Assembly: GCA_902611475.1 (NCBI GenBank)
Contig: CACLZW010000015.1
Span: 1-35,763, forward strand
Direction: 5' to 3'
Length of the DNA stretch: 35,763 bases
Origin: an uncultured Alphaproteobacteria bacterium
GTDB taxonomy: Bacteria; Pseudomonadota; Alphaproteobacteria; Rhodobacterales; Rhodobacteraceae
Shown: one piece after another, positions 8,275 to 16,592 of the stretch
Numbering within the stretch: position 1 is the stretch's first letter
How the letters are laid out: every line of letters begins with the position of its first letter
Program-made: the position numbers and the translations under genes
The notes under the pieces: model-generated
Seen by the model: only the letters and a program-made list of their open reading frames with translations
Told to the model about the DNA's origin: nothing
Database searches by the model: none

Positions 8275-8811
8275 TTAAATATCTACTTCAGTTGCTATAA
8301 GTACAGCTATGAATAAAGCAGGGTCCTGACTGGTGCATACCCAAGCATGTTTAGTAGACCTCTGTACTACAACATCAAAGGGCTTAAGATCGGTTTCATC
8401 ATTGTCTAGAATTAACTTAGCAGTTACTTTAAGGAGGATTATATAGTCCAATGTTTTAGTTTTATGCATTCCAGGATGCCGAGTTACATCCACACGATCA
8501 TCAGCCGCATTAATGTCTCCAAATACTTTAGCAAACATTTTATTTAACTCATCATTCGAGATCCCCTCTGAAGTTGGCGCTATCGCGAACTACCGAAATT
8601 TTGCTCCCCCAGATTGTGGACCCAGAACTACTTTTCCTAGCCCACGATCATGTTTATCCTTCGAATTTAGGCAATTTCCTGAAGAGTCCCATAATTCATA
8701 AAGTCCTCCTGCACCCATTTCATAGGACGCAGGGGGTGGCCCATCAAACGTTATCAACGATTTTCCACTCGCATCATTTCCAGTTACAACTCTTCGTAAA
8801 TTTGAAAACAT
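8275..8811 (-). pseudogene. Cupin-domain protein gene interrupted by an in-frame TAG
   Basis: One reading frame covers a whole cupin protein of about 178 codons, but a TAG stop (8592-8590) splits it after residue 73. The first part (start ATG with an AAAGGA ribosome site) has the family N-terminus, RRVVTGNDASGKSLITFDGP. The second part has the cupin core, HPGMHKTKTLDYIILL and DVVVQRSTKHAW. Several usually conserved glycines are gone: LKPGD reads LKPFD, QRGT reads QRST, and the LLSGE-type turn reads LLKVT. Both the stop and the core substitutions suggest decay. TAG ends several intact genes here (dctP, selD, ftsH, cpoB), so read-through is unlikely. It would have been the first gene of the TRAP operon. 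A sequencing error is the main alternative for the stop alone. Confidence 0.75.
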
Positions 8812-8904
8812 TTTTGTATCCTTTAATTTTTTCGCCTAAGTTAATACTAATCTAATAACAGCACATCATGTTGAAAGATTTTAAAAGAGGCTCTTAATAA
8901 GGAT

Positions 8905-9969
8905 ATGGCAATTAAACGTATAAGTTTTTCCGATATCAACTTGAAAAAACTCGATGATGTAATAGATGTTCGGTCGCCATCCGAGTATGAGGTTGATCAT
9001 ATACCTGGCGCAATTAATTTACCAGTTCTTTCTGATAAAGAGCGTGAGATGGTAGGCACCATATATAAGCAAAATAGTAAGTTTGAAGCAAAAAAATTAG
9101 GTGCTGCTCTTATCTCAAAAAACATTTCAAATCATTTAAAAGAGAATATTGGAGAAAAAAATCGAGATTGGCTTCCTTTAATCTACTGTTGGCGAGGTGG
9201 ACAGCGATCCTATGCCTTTGCAACGATACTTGACCAAATAGGATGGAATGTAGGAGTAGTGGATGGAGGCTATAAATCATTTCGAAAACATGTCAGTGAA
9301 TTCCTGAATAACGATATAGAAAATTACTTTCTAATACTAATAACGGGTAATACGGGTACAGCAAAAACAAAAATGCTTAATTTGATAGAAGAAAGAAATG
9401 GGCAAACGATCGACCTGGAAAGCCTAGCTAATCATAAAGGGTCAGTATTTGGATCACAAGGTCAGAAACAACCATCTCAAAAATTATTCGAAACTTTGAT
9501 TTATGATAAAGTCAAAAACCTCAAAACTGGTGAACCTATATTTGTTGAAGCAGAATCCAACAAAATTGGAAACTTGCATATACCTAAAGAATTTTGGAAG
9601 TTAATGAAAAGCTCTCCACAAATTGAAATATCGGCTACAGTTGAACAGAGGGCACAATTTTTAGTTGAAGAATATTCAGAAATAACAAGTGATCTAGATT
9701 TATTAGAAAAACAGATTACGAGCCTTTCGACCATAGCTGGACCTAAAGTTGTGGAAAAATGGGTACAAATGGCAAAAAATAAAGAGTTTATTGAACTTGC
9801 AAAACAATTGATAGAAAAGCATTATGACCCCAGATACAAACGGGGACTCTTAAGAGAAAAAAAAGAAGTATTTGCTACCCTAAGATTAAATGATATATCC
9901 CAAAATGGGCTAAGTCTTATAGTGGATAGAATATTACAAACAGCAAATAATAGAATGAACACTCTATAA
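8905..9969 (+). CDS. selU: tRNA 2-selenouridine synthase (SelU/MnmH)
   Basis: 354 residues. It replaces the sulfur of 2-thiouridine at the wobble base of certain tRNAs with selenium, using selenophosphate. The N-terminal rhodanese domain (about 5-130) carries the catalytic cysteine C95 in the CWRGGQRS loop. The following P-loop domain has GNTGTAKT at 148-155 and the family stretch DLESLANHKGS (about 172-182). The Walker A has Ala where the second glycine is usual. It converges with selD and shares 6 bases with its 3' end; this pairing of producer and user of selenophosphate supports both calls. Confidence 0.92.
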   Translation: MAIKRISFSDINLKKLDDVIDVRSPSEYEVDHIPGAINLPVLSDKEREMVGTIYKQNSKFEAKKLGAALISKNISNHLKENIGEKNRDWLPLIYCWRGGQRSYAFATILDQIGWNVGVVDGGYKSFRKHVSEFLNNDIENYFLILITGNTGTAKTKMLNLIEERNGQTIDLESLANHKGSVFGSQGQKQPSQKLFETLIYDKVKNLKTGEPIFVEAESNKIGNLHIPKEFWKLMKSSPQIEISATVEQRAQFLVEEYSEITSDLDLLEKQITSLSTIAGPKVVEKWVQMAKNKEFIELAKQLIEKHYDPRYKRGLLREKKEVFATLRLNDISQNGLSLIVDRILQTANNRMNTL

Positions 9970-12123
9970 TACCTCTATGAAGGGCTTTCCATTTGTCAAT
10001 TCGCCTATTACTTTACACTCAAAACCCAACTTTTCACCAGATGTAATAATACCCTTTACTTTGCTCTTCGGAACGGTAGCAAGTAATGGACCGGATGTTT
10101 GGGGATCAAAAAGGATATCTGTATTCGCTGTTGTTTTAATAATCATTCTTTCAGAATACATATAATTGTTTTCGAAAATCGAAGACCTAATATCTTTGGC
10201 TATTAGATTATTGGCACCGGGGTATACTGGTATCTGATCCAAATATAGTTTTGCTCCTACTTTAGACTTTGAAACTATGTTTAGAAGGTGGCCACCTAAG
10301 CCAAATCCAGTGATATCCGTCATCGAGTTTGCAACTTTCCTCAACACATTTGCGATAGAACTTTGTGACTTAGACATTGCATCAAAAAGATTTTTTAGAT
10401 CCTGCCCTTCACCTTCAAAACGCATTTCCCCTGCCAATAAAACCCCAGAGCCTAATGGTTTTGTTAATATTATTTGATCACCTACACTTGCCCTATCGAC
10501 AGTCTTGGGTTGGTTTTTGGAAAAACCTCCCAACGTGAACCCGATCACTAGCTCTTTTCCTAAAGAGGTATGACCGCCCACTATCTTCACTCCCTCAGCA
10601 CCAAAAACACTATTTGCCCCATCTATAATTTCTTCGATTGTTCGCTTTTGTATGTCGTTAGAGGACTCTGGAATAATAATATTTGTGAGAGCGATTTCGG
10701 GATCGGATCCCATTGCCCAAATATCTCCCAAAGCGTGAATCGCTGTTATTTTACTTTGAAGCCATGCATCCTTTGTGAATGACCTCAAATGATCGGTCGT
10801 CAAAGCTTGAAACAAGGAATTAAATTTTATAATTGCTGCGTCATCTCCTATTTTACTAACAATATGTTTTGAGCTAGGATCTGATAACTTTCTTAATGAA
10901 GACTCCAAAATAACATTTCCGACTTTCGAGCCACAGCCACCACAAAGCATTTTTTTGTTATTGCTTCGAGCGTTTTCCATATCTTTAGTGGCCATCTCAC
11001 TAAGTTTTTTAAAATTCTTTATGAACTTTTTATCGATAAAACTTTTTAATGCCCAAACCCATTTTGCTGAAAAGGCAACCCCATTTCTAAGGAAAATCGC
11101 GGATTCACCTTCATAGACAATGAGCTTTAAATAATCACTTTGAGGTTTAAATCGAATTAGCTGCTTGTTCTTAAAAAGCTTAAGGATATTTTTATAAAGA
11201 ATTGGTGCCTGCCTAACTGCATAAACTCCTGACTTATCTACAGCTGTAGGGAAATGTGCACAATCACCAACTGCAAACGCATTTTGAAACCCTATAACTC
11301 TTAGCGTTTCGTCGACGCAAACATATCCATCTTTATTTTCAATTTTTGACTTTTTAAACAAATCATTTGGTTGAGGTCCTATACAAGAAATAATAAAATC
11401 TGCATGAACCAAGTTACCGTTTTTTTGTACTAATCCATTATTTATAACTTCTTTTATCGTAGTGTTTTCAATTATTTCAATTTTTCGTAGCTTGGCTTTG
11501 GTTTTCAAATATCTTTGCTGATTTGGGCTCAATTTTTCAAAAGCTTTACCACTTTCAAAAATTTTAATCTTGAAATCTTCTAATTCGGTCTTTTTCAATC
11601 GAATATCCATCGCGAAACTCAACTCAATTGATGCTAGGCCTCCCCCTATTACACAAATAACCGGAGAGGATTTTTCATTAATGGAATCCAAAAAGTTTTC
11701 CCAACGCTTTTGAAATGCAGCTAGAGGCCGAACACTACATCCAAATTTTTTAAACCCATTTATCAAAGGGATGGAGTTAGATCCAATATTTATGGATAGT
11801 AGATCAAAGTTCACAATCCTTCCTGTCTTACATAAAATTTTATTTTTTTTCTTATCGATTTTTTTAACAGTATCGATAATTAATCTTGTTCCTGTAGCTC
11901 TACACAAACTAAATAAATTTATTTGAGCATCTGATTTGGCACATAAACCAGCTACTAGAGCAGGTAGCATACCGGTATAAGATGAAATAGGATCTGGATT
12001 TATTAGAGTCACTCGAAGAGAAGAATTACTCTTCATTGCCCACATTTTCAAAAAAAGACAATTTGTGTGTCCAGCTCCGACGAGAACCAAGTCTCTTTCA
12101 AAAAAACTTTCCTCACTATTCAT
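9964..12123 (-). CDS. selD: Fused FAD/NAD(P) oxidoreductase - selenide, water dikinase (SelD)
   Basis: 719 residues in two parts. Residues 1-380 are an NDH-2-like pyridine nucleotide-disulfide oxidoreductase, with the FAD-binding VGAGHT (15-20), a NAD(P)-binding GGGLAS (160-165) and the C-terminal FAD motif AVGDCAHF (284-291). Residues about 392-719 are SelD, which makes selenophosphate from selenide and ATP. It opens with CGGCGSK (394-400), the cysteine-containing form found in fused SelD proteins, with no selenocysteine, followed by GDDAAI and TTDHLRSFT stretches. The fusion is known in several bacterial groups; the flavoprotein may reduce selenium or an electron carrier for SelD. No selA, selB or tRNA-Sec is in the window. 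Confidence 0.93.
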   Translation of the reverse strand: MNSEESFFERDLVLVGAGHTNCLFLKMWAMKSNSSLRVTLINPDPISSYTGMLPALVAGLCAKSDAQINLFSLCRATGTRLIIDTVKKIDKKKNKILCKTGRIVNFDLLSINIGSNSIPLINGFKKFGCSVRPLAAFQKRWENFLDSINEKSSPVICVIGGGLASIELSFAMDIRLKKTELEDFKIKIFESGKAFEKLSPNQQRYLKTKAKLRKIEIIENTTIKEVINNGLVQKNGNLVHADFIISCIGPQPNDLFKKSKIENKDGYVCVDETLRVIGFQNAFAVGDCAHFPTAVDKSGVYAVRQAPILYKNILKLFKNKQLIRFKPQSDYLKLIVYEGESAIFLRNGVAFSAKWVWALKSFIDKKFIKNFKKLSEMATKDMENARSNNKKMLCGGCGSKVGNVILESSLRKLSDPSSKHIVSKIGDDAAIIKFNSLFQALTTDHLRSFTKDAWLQSKITAIHALGDIWAMGSDPEIALTNIIIPESSNDIQKRTIEEIIDGANSVFGAEGVKIVGGHTSLGKELVIGFTLGGFSKNQPKTVDRASVGDQIILTKPLGSGVLLAGEMRFEGEGQDLKNLFDAMSKSQSSIANVLRKVANSMTDITGFGLGGHLLNIVSKSKVGAKLYLDQIPVYPGANNLIAKDIRSSIFENNYMYSERMIIKTTANTDILFDPQTSGPLLATVPKSKVKGIITSGEKLGFECKVIGELTNGKPFIEVL

Positions 12124-12199
12124 TTATGGCTATCCTTTTATTCACATATTCTTTAGGCACAAGAAAAGCTATTTTCAATCATAGGAACTATAAAAAGAA

Positions 12200-13369
12200 A
12201 TGTCATTTTTAACAACAAATTCAAAGATTAGATTGGCACTGGTAGGAATTTGTGTTGTGGCAATTACTGGTGGCTTAGGCAGGTTTGCCTATACTCCTAT
12301 AATTCCCTACATGCAAGATACTCTTAATATTTCTTCTGCAGATATCGGCTTGATAGCTTCTTCTAACTATTTGGGATATCTAATTGGTTCGATTATTCCC
12401 CTTATTTACTCTTTTGCGAACAAACAAAGGCTTACACTTTATCTATCGGTTGTAGTGTCCATTGTGACACTTGGCCTTATGGGTTCAACTAGTGATTTTT
12501 ACTTATTTATTCTATTAAGATTTCTACAAGGAATTTCAGGTGCAATTGGTTTAGTTATAGCGACAAATCTAATTTTTTCTCAGATTACAGTTACCGGTCG
12601 CATAGATCTTCGTTTAGCTCATATATCGGGTTTCGGTGTTGGAATGTTTTTAAGTGCCATAGCTGTGTGGATCTGCTCTATGTTTGACTTGCAATGGCAC
12701 TACCAATGGTTTGTGATAGCGTTAATTTGCTTGGTTTTAACGATACCAATCATTTCAAGTCCACTAGAAGTAGGTTCAGAACCAAGCATTGATCAGACCT
12801 CTCAGTCGAATAAACTCTCTTTAGGATTCGTCGGTATCTCCGTAGGTTACTTTTTTTTTGGGTTTGGCTACATTATTTTTGGCACCTTTATCGCAGCTTT
12901 GGCGGTCAACACCCCCGTATTAGAGAACATTCAGCATGCAAGTTGGATCCTAGTTGGGATATCTGCTATGCCCGCCATTTTCATCTGGCAAGCTATCAGT
13001 AAACTTACTGGTAATCACATTTCTTTAGCCTTATCCTGCTTCACCTGCTCTACGGGGATACTTACCTTGTACTTTTTTGATGGAATTGGAGCTTCATTAT
13101 TTGCCTGCTTAGCTTATGGACTTGGGGTAGTCGGCATTGTAGGTTTAGTGTTAATGGAAGGAAAGATCCGGCATGCTGGCTCAATAAAATTTGCCGTGGC
13201 TTTTTTAACTACAACGTTTAGCATTGGCCAGATTCTTGGACCATACATTTCAGGTTTAATGATCGACTTTTTTGGAGACTACCAAAACGCCATGCTTTTA
13301 TCTGGCTGCTCGCTTTTCATGGCAGGAATATGCATGATCAATTATAGACTTTTATTTTCTCGCCTCTAA
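12200..13369 (+). CDS. YbfB/YjiJ-family MFS transporter
   Basis: 389 residues with about 12 predicted membrane helices in two six-helix halves separated by a polar stretch near residue 195. The first helix ends in GGLGRFAYTPIIPYM (24-38), the hallmark of the YbfB/YjiJ branch of the major facilitator superfamily, and a second conserved patch, LRFLQGISGA, lies near 110-119. The substrate of this branch is not established. The gene diverges from selD and runs tail to tail into the methyltransferase gene with an 18-base overlap. The ribosome site is weak. Confidence 0.88.
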   Translation: MSFLTTNSKIRLALVGICVVAITGGLGRFAYTPIIPYMQDTLNISSADIGLIASSNYLGYLIGSIIPLIYSFANKQRLTLYLSVVVSIVTLGLMGSTSDFYLFILLRFLQGISGAIGLVIATNLIFSQITVTGRIDLRLAHISGFGVGMFLSAIAVWICSMFDLQWHYQWFVIALICLVLTIPIISSPLEVGSEPSIDQTSQSNKLSLGFVGISVGYFFFGFGYIIFGTFIAALAVNTPVLENIQHASWILVGISAMPAIFIWQAISKLTGNHISLALSCFTCSTGILTLYFFDGIGASLFACLAYGLGVVGIVGLVLMEGKIRHAGSIKFAVAFLTTTFSIGQILGPYISGLMIDFFGDYQNAMLLSGCSLFMAGICMINYRLLFSRL

Positions 13370-14416
13370 TACCATATTTGTCGCATTTTTTTTGACTATC
13401 TTGCAGTCCTTAAAGCCTGCCTGCTCCAAAACCTCAATTAGTTTAGCGGGTCCAGCTTGAGCACCCAATGCTAAGCCAACCTCCTGAGATTTTGAAACCG
13501 GTATACATCCCATAGTTGAGAAGGAATAATACATTTGTCCATAAATGTTAAAGTTTTCCTCTGGTTTATCATTTGCTGTTGGCTCAATCAGAATAACCGC
13601 CCCACCCTCGTTTAGGTGATCATAGGCATATTTTGCGGCTCCTACAGGATCGCCCATGTCATGAAGGCAATCAAAAAAAGCTATATAATCAAACTTGCCT
13701 TCATAACTCTTTGAATCCGCTATCTCATATTTTATCCTGTCTAATAATCCAGCACTATCAGCCAGTTTTTTTGCTTCCTCTATTGATGGTCCATGGATAT
13801 CAAACCCCGCTATACTTGCATTTGGAAATGCTTGTGCAACCATTAATGTAGACAGTCCGTGTCCACACCCAACGTCTGCAAAGCTTCCACCAGACTTCAT
13901 TATTTCGCCGAAGCCATCAATCATTGGAAGCCATTTCTCTATAAGATTTACTTGATAAGATGGTTTAAAAAATCTAGCAGTTCCGGTAAAACACAGAGGG
14001 CAAGCATTTTCATAGGCTACACCATTTCCTGTTTTAAAGGCTTCTAGTACTTTCTCCTCAGCATATACTTGTCCTGCTAGAACTTCATACGCACCTAACA
14101 TATTAGCTGGCCCTTCTTCATCTGCAAAAACTGCTTTTTGTTCAGGTGATAATGAAAATTCCTCTTTTTCTCCATCATAAGAGACAAAGTCAGTAGCGGA
14201 TAAAGCATACAACCACTCCCTTAAATAACGCTCATCAACTTTGGCTTCTTCGGCAAACTTTTTGGAAGTGATGGGTCCTAATGCAGAAAGTTTTTGAAAG
14301 AGCCCTAGCTGATCACCTATTCGCATAAGTGGTATTAATGCTGATGCTGCAACATCTTTCATTATCTTAAACTGAAGTTTTTTTAATTTTTCAACATCTA
14401 AGTTAGTGTCTAACAT
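13352..14416 (-). CDS. SAM-dependent methyltransferase with N-terminal winged-helix domain (Rv2258c-like)
   Basis: 354 residues. Residues about 15-95 form a winged-helix dimerisation region like that of O-methyltransferases. The C-terminal Rossmann domain has the SAM-binding motif DVGCGHG (181-187), an acidic end of strand two in GFDIHGP, and FFDCLHDM, a motif IV-like stretch. This arrangement resembles the mycobacterial Rv2258c family; the methyl acceptor is unknown. A strong GAGGAGG ribosome site precedes the ATG. It is the last gene of a three-gene minus-strand operon with an MDR oxidoreductase and an alpha/beta hydrolase. Confidence 0.85.
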   Translation of the reverse strand: MLDTNLDVEKLKKLQFKIMKDVAASALIPLMRIGDQLGLFQKLSALGPITSKKFAEEAKVDERYLREWLYALSATDFVSYDGEKEEFSLSPEQKAVFADEEGPANMLGAYEVLAGQVYAEEKVLEAFKTGNGVAYENACPLCFTGTARFFKPSYQVNLIEKWLPMIDGFGEIMKSGGSFADVGCGHGLSTLMVAQAFPNASIAGFDIHGPSIEEAKKLADSAGLLDRIKYEIADSKSYEGKFDYIAFFDCLHDMGDPVGAAKYAYDHLNEGGAVILIEPTANDKPEENFNIYGQMYYSFSTMGCIPVSKSQEVGLALGAQAGPAKLIEVLEQAGFKDCKIVKKNATNMVLEARK

Positions 14417-14447
14417 TTTTTCCTCCTCTAAATATGCGTTCTGTTAC

Positions 14448-15455
14448 TCAGTTGACTTTTATTAACAACTTTCCAAAATTGTCACCTCTTAAAAGACCTT
14501 GAAAAGCTTCAACCATATTGTCCAAGCCTTCTACTATATCCTCTCTATATTTTAGCTTCCCTTCCAAATACCACTTTTCTAAATGCTGCATTGCTTCTAG
14601 TTGTTGCTCAGGAAATTCTCTCACAATAAATCCTTGTATTCTCAATCGCCAAGTTAGAACATTTCTAAAAAACATCGGCAGACGATCTTCTTCCAATTGC
14701 TGGCTTTGATTATTATACATAGAGATTACGCCACAAACTGGAATTCTTGCAAAATCTCGGAGATGAGGATATGCGGCATTGAATGTTTTCCCTCCAACAT
14801 TTTCCCAATAAATGTCGATGCCATCTTTACAAATTTCGCCTAGTTTTTTTTCGAAATTATCATCGTTGTAATTCAGACAATGATCAAAGCCTAATTCATT
14901 TTTTACATAAATCGATTTTTCTTCATTACCCACAACCCCTATTACATTACAGCCATAAATTTTTCCAATTTGTCCTACAACGGATCCAACAGCTCCCGAA
15001 GCCGCAGATACAACTAACGTCTCTCCCTCTTTTGGATTCCCAATATTCATCATTCCTATGTAGGCAGTTCTACCCGGCATTCCCAACGTCCCAAGAGCTA
15101 GACTTAGAGGAAGATCAGGATTGTGAACCTTTTCTATAACTTTATCCGAAACCAACGGCATTGTTTGCCATCCAGTTCTACCGATAACAATATCACCTTT
15201 GTTAAAGGTATCACTTTGACTTTCTATAACTTCAGAAACAGCTTCTCCCTCCATTACAGTTCCTAGTTCCACGGGCTTTGCATAACTGCGCCCTGCGTTC
15301 ATCCTTCCTCTCATATAGGGATCTAAAGACAAATAAATTGACTTTAATTGTACTTGACCGGGTTGAACTGGTTTCAGATCCTCTTCAACAATTTGAAAAT
15401 TCTCTCTTAGAGGTTCTTTTTCTGGTCGTGATTTAAGAATTATTTTTCTGTTCAT
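14448..15455 (-). CDS. NADP-dependent MDR oxidoreductase (CurA/leukotriene B4 dehydrogenase-like)
   Basis: 335 residues of the zinc-free medium-chain dehydrogenase/reductase type. The N-terminal motif YLSLDPYMRGRM (41-52) is diagnostic of the prostaglandin reductase/CurA group, and the nucleotide-binding AASGAVGSVVGQIGK lies in the middle. Such enzymes reduce the double bond of alpha,beta-unsaturated ketones or aldehydes with NADPH, often as detoxification; the substrate is unknown here. A GGATGG ribosome site precedes the ATG. It lies 15 bases after the hydrolase gene and 31 before the methyltransferase gene. Confidence 0.9.
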   Translation of the reverse strand: MNRKIILKSRPEKEPLRENFQIVEEDLKPVQPGQVQLKSIYLSLDPYMRGRMNAGRSYAKPVELGTVMEGEAVSEVIESQSDTFNKGDIVIGRTGWQTMPLVSDKVIEKVHNPDLPLSLALGTLGMPGRTAYIGMMNIGNPKEGETLVVSAASGAVGSVVGQIGKIYGCNVIGVVGNEEKSIYVKNELGFDHCLNYNDDNFEKKLGEICKDGIDIYWENVGGKTFNAAYPHLRDFARIPVCGVISMYNNQSQQLEEDRLPMFFRNVLTWRLRIQGFIVREFPEQQLEAMQHLEKWYLEGKLKYREDIVEGLDNMVEAFQGLLRGDNFGKLLIKVN

Positions 15456-15470
15456 ATTCCATCCTACCCA

Positions 15471-16475
15471 TTAAAGGTTTGTTTTGAAAAATTTAGGAAG
15501 ATTATCTTCATAAATTTCGGAGTGTGATAGCACACCTTCTGTATGGTCTGCTCCTTCCAATGGAAAAAATATTATTTTACCATTTATATTCTTCACATAT
15601 TCAACCAATTGTTCGGAGTGGAAAAAAGGCACTCTAGTATCTTTTTTCCCATGAAAAACTAGCATTGGCCTATCCTGTAGGTCACTAAGCGCTTCTTTAG
15701 GTATATTCTTATCAAAGAAAATGCCGTGAAATTTAGCAACGAATATTGCAAGCTGCCACGTAAACCCAGGCACACCATGGTACTCCAACTCATGTTGAAC
15801 AATAGAGTCCCAATCGAAAACTCCGCTATCGAGTGAAAATGCCCCAAGATCTTTTCTATTTTTTATCAAAAAGAAAGTACCCAGACCTCCTCCTGATACC
15901 GCATGAATTCCTATGTTTCTCTCAGGTATTCCTTTTTTGTCGATAAGATATTCGATCGCTGCATCGACATCCTTCCATTCTTTAGTTCCTGCAAAATGCC
16001 ATCCGTCTGGACATGAGCTTTCTCCATGGTTTCTAACGTCTATCATCAAAACGTTTAATCCAGAATTCGCAATTATATTTGCTGGTATTAATTGGTTAAA
16101 TTCTTTCTTTGAACCATTAATGCCATGAACAACAATAACCGTTCGCTTTTCACTTTCTTCATCAGCGGGTATCCACCAAGAACTAATATCTATACCATCC
16201 TCTGTATTTTTTATTGTTACGCTTTCGTACTTTTTATTTTTTAGGTACCACCGTGAAAGGTCCGTATCCACTAGTTGTGACCATCTATCACCTCTAAATG
16301 GACCTTGTCCTTTTGCATTAGTGACAAACTTTATAGGATTGTTCGCTTCTATTTTTTCCTGGTTCGAGCATGAAACCGGTAAAGCTTGCCAAAGTATAAA
16401 TTCGCCCACGGCAAAGCATAAAATAAATATTGAAATAACAAGAAAAGAAGCATATTTCACGATCAGAGCCAACAT
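15471..16475 (-). CDS. Membrane-anchored alpha/beta hydrolase
   Basis: 334 residues from the ATG at 16475 (a TTG one codon earlier is less likely). A hydrophobic segment at about 3-32 would act as a signal anchor. The hydrolase core has VVHGINGSK (oxyanion region), the nucleophile elbow AVSGGG with Ser at 194, an acid in HGKKDTRVP (Asp279) and the histidine in GADHTEG (His311). The elbow has Ala at the first glycine position of GxSxG. This resembles BAAT/dienelactone-like serine hydrolases exported to or anchored at the inner membrane; the substrate is unknown. It is the first gene of the operon with the MDR and methyltransferase genes. Confidence 0.82.
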   Translation of the reverse strand: MLALIVKYASFLVISIFILCFAVGEFILWQALPVSCSNQEKIEANNPIKFVTNAKGQGPFRGDRWSQLVDTDLSRWYLKNKKYESVTIKNTEDGIDISSWWIPADEESEKRTVIVVHGINGSKKEFNQLIPANIIANSGLNVLMIDVRNHGESSCPDGWHFAGTKEWKDVDAAIEYLIDKKGIPERNIGIHAVSGGGLGTFFLIKNRKDLGAFSLDSGVFDWDSIVQHELEYHGVPGFTWQLAIFVAKFHGIFFDKNIPKEALSDLQDRPMLVFHGKKDTRVPFFHSEQLVEYVKNINGKIIFFPLEGADHTEGVLSHSEIYEDNLPKFFKTNL

Positions 16476-16507
16476 CAATACATGTTGAGGGAGAAAACCT
16501 CAAATAT

Positions 16508-16554
16508 CTACAAAAAAGTTCAAATTTTAGATGTTCACAAAATTTTTTTTGTAG
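16508..16554. repeat. 47-base AT-rich inverted repeat in divergent promoter region
   Basis: Outer arms CTACAAAAAA (16508-16517) and TTTTTTGTAG (16545-16554) are perfect inverted repeats. Inner arms AATTTT (16523-16528) and AAAATT (16539-16544) extend the stem, leaving a 5-base bulge (GTTCA) on the left and a 10-base loop. GTTCA also occurs a second time at 16533-16537, so a direct repeat with a 15-base period is superimposed. It sits between the divergent hydrolase and acyl-CoA dehydrogenase genes, where an operator for both would be expected. AT-richness makes chance similarity possible. Confidence 0.5.
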
Positions 16555-16592
16555 TAGCATTTTTCCAACACTAATTATTTTGAGGAACTTTG

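Noticed and set aside
8590-8592. The TAG in the cupin gene as a recoded amber codon such as pyrrolysine.
   Set aside because: TAG is the normal stop of dctP, selD, ftsH and cpoB in this window, no suppressor or pyl gene is present, and the protein core also shows decay.
8513-8855. Plus-strand frames of 62 and 93 codons across the cupin region, considered as replacement genes.
   Set aside because: No ribosome site and no recognisable protein, whereas the minus-strand cupin similarity extends through the same bases.
16543-16550. Run of eight T as an intrinsic terminator.
   Set aside because: It lies between two divergent gene starts, where no transcript is expected to end, and is better explained as an arm of the inverted repeat.
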